DNA of 35,026 nucleotides, taken from positions 1 through 35,026 of the forward strand of contig JACPGV010000006.1 in the NCBI GenBank assembly GCA_016182385.1, in the 5' to 3' direction. The stretch's first letter is position 1. Each line of letters begins with the position of its first letter. The translations under genes and the position numbers were made by a program. Source of the DNA: Candidatus Moraniibacteriota bacterium (GTDB lineage Bacteria; Patescibacteriota; Minisyncoccia; Moranbacterales; UBA1568). The notes below the pieces were generated by a model. It was not told the DNA's origin and made no database searches. It saw only the letters and a program-made list of their open reading frames with translations. Positions 33,567-35,026 of the stretch are shown here, piece by piece.

Positions 33567-33977
33567 TTACAAAATATTTCTCTCTCGTATCCACTGCCAT
33601 ACTATGCCCGTCGCGCCTATCGTAAGCAAAACATCAGCCCCATTAAAGGCAGGAAATGAAAAAATTGTTATATAATCCACGACACAACCAAATATCCACT
33701 TTTCCAAACAATTGGCAATTCCCCCAGTAAGAATACACACCCACAACCAACTTTTCATTTCTTGCTCTTCTCTCCACCATTGTACCGCAAAAAAGATAAT
33801 AATTCCTCCTCTTATAAAAAAATCGTATTGAAAGGAGAAAAACTCCACGCCAAAAGGACCAAAAGCGTTACAAAAAGCGCTTTCTCTATATCTATCAAAA
33901 TAATCACGAAAAATTAAAAAAAGAAAAAGAAAAAAGGTCGCGAGAGACAACTGGAGTATCATTCTCTGCGACCTCAT
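33567..33977 (-). CDS. lspA: Signal peptidase II (lipoprotein signal peptidase)
   Basis: This 136-aa membrane aspartic protease cleaves the signal peptide of lipidated prolipoproteins. Four helices are visible, and both catalytic aspartates are present: D101 in CVVDYI and D115 in FNGAD. The usual NxxDR before the first is varied to NCLEKW. Its substrate here would include the cyclophilin lipoprotein at 8348-9076. It is a little shorter than the Escherichia coli enzyme. Start at 33977 or the ATG five codons on. Confidence 0.88.
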   Translation of the reverse strand: MRSQRMILQLSLATFFLFLFLIFRDYFDRYRESAFCNAFGPFGVEFFSFQYDFFIRGGIIIFFAVQWWREEQEMKSWLWVCILTGGIANCLEKWIFGCVVDYITIFSFPAFNGADVLLTIGATGIVWQWIRERNIL

Positions 33978-33991
33978 AGTTTTTATACTTC

Positions 33992-34351
33992 TTAAATCGC
34001 GGTACGGGCGGCAGGGTAAGCGCGCAAACGTTCCACGCTTATTTCTTTTCCTGTTTTTTCACAAAGCCCATACGTCCCCTTTTCCATCTTTTCCAAAGCA
34101 TCTGTCACATCCTTCAAATGACTCTCTAAATTTGACTCCAAAGCAATATTATCGACATATTCCTCCACTTCTGTCGCGTTTTCATCAGTATCGGTTCCGA
34201 TAATATCAAATTGGGTCTCATAATTTCCCGGCGCTCCAGTCAATTTGGCAAAACGAGAAAGTTCTCCTTCCAATCGGGATTTCTCCAAAAGAAGCTTCTC
34301 TTTTAATTCTGAAAGTATTGTTGCATCAAACGACATACGATTTCTTTTCAT
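33992..34351 (-). CDS. TraR/DksA-like protein with eroded zinc finger
   Basis: This 119-aa protein has the coiled-coil N-terminal half (about 10-90) and the C-terminal finger outline of the DksA/TraR family (GTYGLCEKTGKEISVERLRAYPAA). Of the four finger cysteines only the first is present (GLCEKTG), and the protein ends AARTAI where Cys-x2-Cys is expected. DksA-type proteins bind the secondary channel of RNA polymerase; without the metal site this may be a structural variant. Start at 34351, or the ATG at 34336. A promoter lies at 34378-34406. Confidence 0.85.
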   Translation of the reverse strand: MKRNRMSFDATILSELKEKLLLEKSRLEGELSRFAKLTGAPGNYETQFDIIGTDTDENATEVEEYVDNIALESNLESHLKDVTDALEKMEKGTYGLCEKTGKEISVERLRAYPAARTAI

Positions 34352-34377
34352 TACTTCATTACGCCATCAATAAAAGA

Positions 34378-34406
34378 AGTATACCAAACGAAAAAAAGAT
34401 TGTCTA
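34378..34406 (-). promoter_or_regulatory. Promoter of the DksA-lspA-comM-rlpA-ksgA cluster
   Basis: TAGACA (34401-34406), 17 nt, then TATACT (34378-34383) with a TGG extension on the minus strand. It would start transcription about 20 nt before the ATG at 34351. The -35 overlaps the end of the YraN gene, so the cluster can be expressed apart from it. Confidence 0.65.
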
Positions 34407-34793
34407 GAAGAATATATGCTCAAGATGTCGAACATGGGCTTTTTTCGCCTCATCATCATACACGATTGAAAGAGCGTCAAAATGATATTGCGCGGCAATC
34501 ATTTTTTTCTCCAAAAGGTACTGTCGAGCAATTCGTTCCAAGCGACGAAGTTTTCGTGGAGTGATATTTTCTTCCGGAAAAACCATCGTTTCCTTTTTTA
34601 TCATCCTTGTTTTTACTTCAAAAAAAACTATCTCTTTCCCCAAACAAGCAACAATATCTATCTCGCCCAGTCTTTTCCCTTTATTATTACAATAATTCCT
34701 CTGCAAAATAGAGTATCCCTTTTTCTCTAAATAACGACAACCTATATCTTCTCCAAGAACTCCCAAAGAAGAAGAAAGGCGAAATATCCCCAT
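34404..34793 (-). CDS. YraN family protein (UPF0102, restriction-endonuclease-like fold)
   Basis: This 129-aa protein has the family core: GEDIGCRYLEKKGYSILQRNY, then GEIDIV (about 43-48) and EVKTR (about 59-63). It is the PD-(D/E)xK-like nuclease arrangement with Asp46, Glu59 and Lys61. Family function is unsettled; a nuclease or Holliday-junction role is inferred from the fold. It starts 5 nt after the truncated membrane-protein gene and continues the minus-strand cluster. Confidence 0.9.
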   Translation of the reverse strand: MGIFRLSSSLGVLGEDIGCRYLEKKGYSILQRNYCNNKGKRLGEIDIVACLGKEIVFFEVKTRMIKKETMVFPEENITPRKLRRLERIARQYLLEKKMIAAQYHFDALSIVYDDEAKKAHVRHLEHIFF

Positions 34794-34798
34794 AGATA

Positions 34799-35026
34799 TT
34801 AGTTTTCTTTTTTACCAAAAATACGAATTCTGCTTGAAAATCTTCCTAAAAAGAAGACTAGAAGCAGTATTCCAATAAATCCAAAAATAATCCTCCACGG
34901 CACCACCCAAAAACTCACCATGCCTTCAATAGGGATATCTCTGGTACCGTCATCATAGATGAGGAGGAGTTTGGCCTGGTATTTGCCAAAGCGGAGCTTG
35001 GAGGCATCATTCCAGTCCCATTTGAG
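34799..35026 (-). CDS. 3' end of a surface/membrane protein gene, paralog of the left-end gene (partial)
   Basis: The frame is open from the right edge and stops with TAA (34799-34801), giving 75 residues. The first 47 residues are identical, down to the DNA, to the left-end gene; the rest is a different membrane helix and basic tail (RFSSRIRIFGKKEN). The YraN gene follows after 5 nt. See the left-end entry for what the fold suggests. Confidence 0.75.
   Translation of the reverse strand, partial: LKWDWNDASKLRFGKYQAKLLLIYDDGTRDIPIEGMVSFWVVPWRIIFGFIGILLLVFFLGRFSSRIRIFGKKEN
34886..35026 (-). repeat. 141-bp inverted terminal repeat, right copy
   Basis: This copy is exactly complementary to bases 1-141 and reaches the window edge. 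Identity ends abruptly at 34886, in the middle of the predicted transmembrane region of the encoded protein. Confidence 0.95.

Noticed and set aside
1-35026. Linear plasmid or phage with 141-bp terminal inverted repeats
   Set aside because: Both repeats are internal parts of open coding frames cut by the window edge, the gene content is chromosomal housekeeping, and the length matches an assembler k-mer.
1-35026. UGA recoding as in some CPR lineages
   Set aside because: The HtrA-like and UvrD genes end with TGA at the expected family lengths.

Overview
The window looks like a chromosomal contig from a Candidate Phyla Radiation bacterium (Patescibacteria, Parcubacteria-like; a Moranbacteria-type genome is my best guess). 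This is inferred from gene content. It has a PrgI/TraC-like/VirB4/VirB6-type locus without the rest of a classical conjugation system, a DUF348-G5-RlpA cell-wall protein, a LysM-CHAP hydrolase, many A-rich leaders with weak or absent Shine-Dalgarno sites, and tightly packed genes. TGA is used as a stop (HtrA-like and UvrD genes), so this is not a lineage that recodes UGA. No rRNA, tRNA, CRISPR array or insertion sequence was seen.

Layout. Positions 1-234 hold the 3' end of a membrane-protein gene whose first 141 bp recur, inverted and identical, at the right end of the window. Next come a P1B-type metal ATPase and a PDZ-less HtrA-like protease (262-3520, minus strand). Divergent from them is a two-gene RND efflux operon (3637-8124, plus) ending at a bidirectional terminator. 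A secreted cyclophilin lipoprotein follows (8348-9076, minus), then a small plus-strand unit (9158-9542) with its own consensus promoter, a highly structured leader, a 60-aa Cys-containing membrane peptide and a terminator.

Positions 9562-19693 (minus) form an eight-gene type IV secretion-like locus: VirB6-like channel, unknown 392-aa protein, PrgI-family protein, TraC-like protein, VirB4 ATPase, a small membrane protein, a degenerate CPBP-family membrane protein and a large surface protein with calcium-site-like repeats. Positions 19782-21588 hold two adjacent nucleotidyltransferase-based toxin-antitoxin-like modules. The second (HEPN/MNT) is flanked by 64-bp direct repeats that duplicate the end of the neighbouring LysM-CHAP gene plus a promoter, which reads as an insertion footprint.

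The remainder holds a Xer-type recombinase (plus), a von Willebrand factor A protein with two unknown neighbours, a UvrD/PcrA helicase (minus), a fused UbiA-type prenyltransferase (plus), and a long minus-strand housekeeping cluster: YraN, a DksA/TraR-like protein, LspA, ComM/YifB, RlpA-like protein and KsgA. That cluster follows the truncated paralog of the left-end gene.

The most unusual items are the direct-repeat-flanked toxin-antitoxin insertion, the structured RNA leader with its 60-aa peptide, the large surface protein tied to the secretion locus, and the two end paralogs that are identical and then abruptly diverge. The 141-bp terminal identity also has an assembly explanation.
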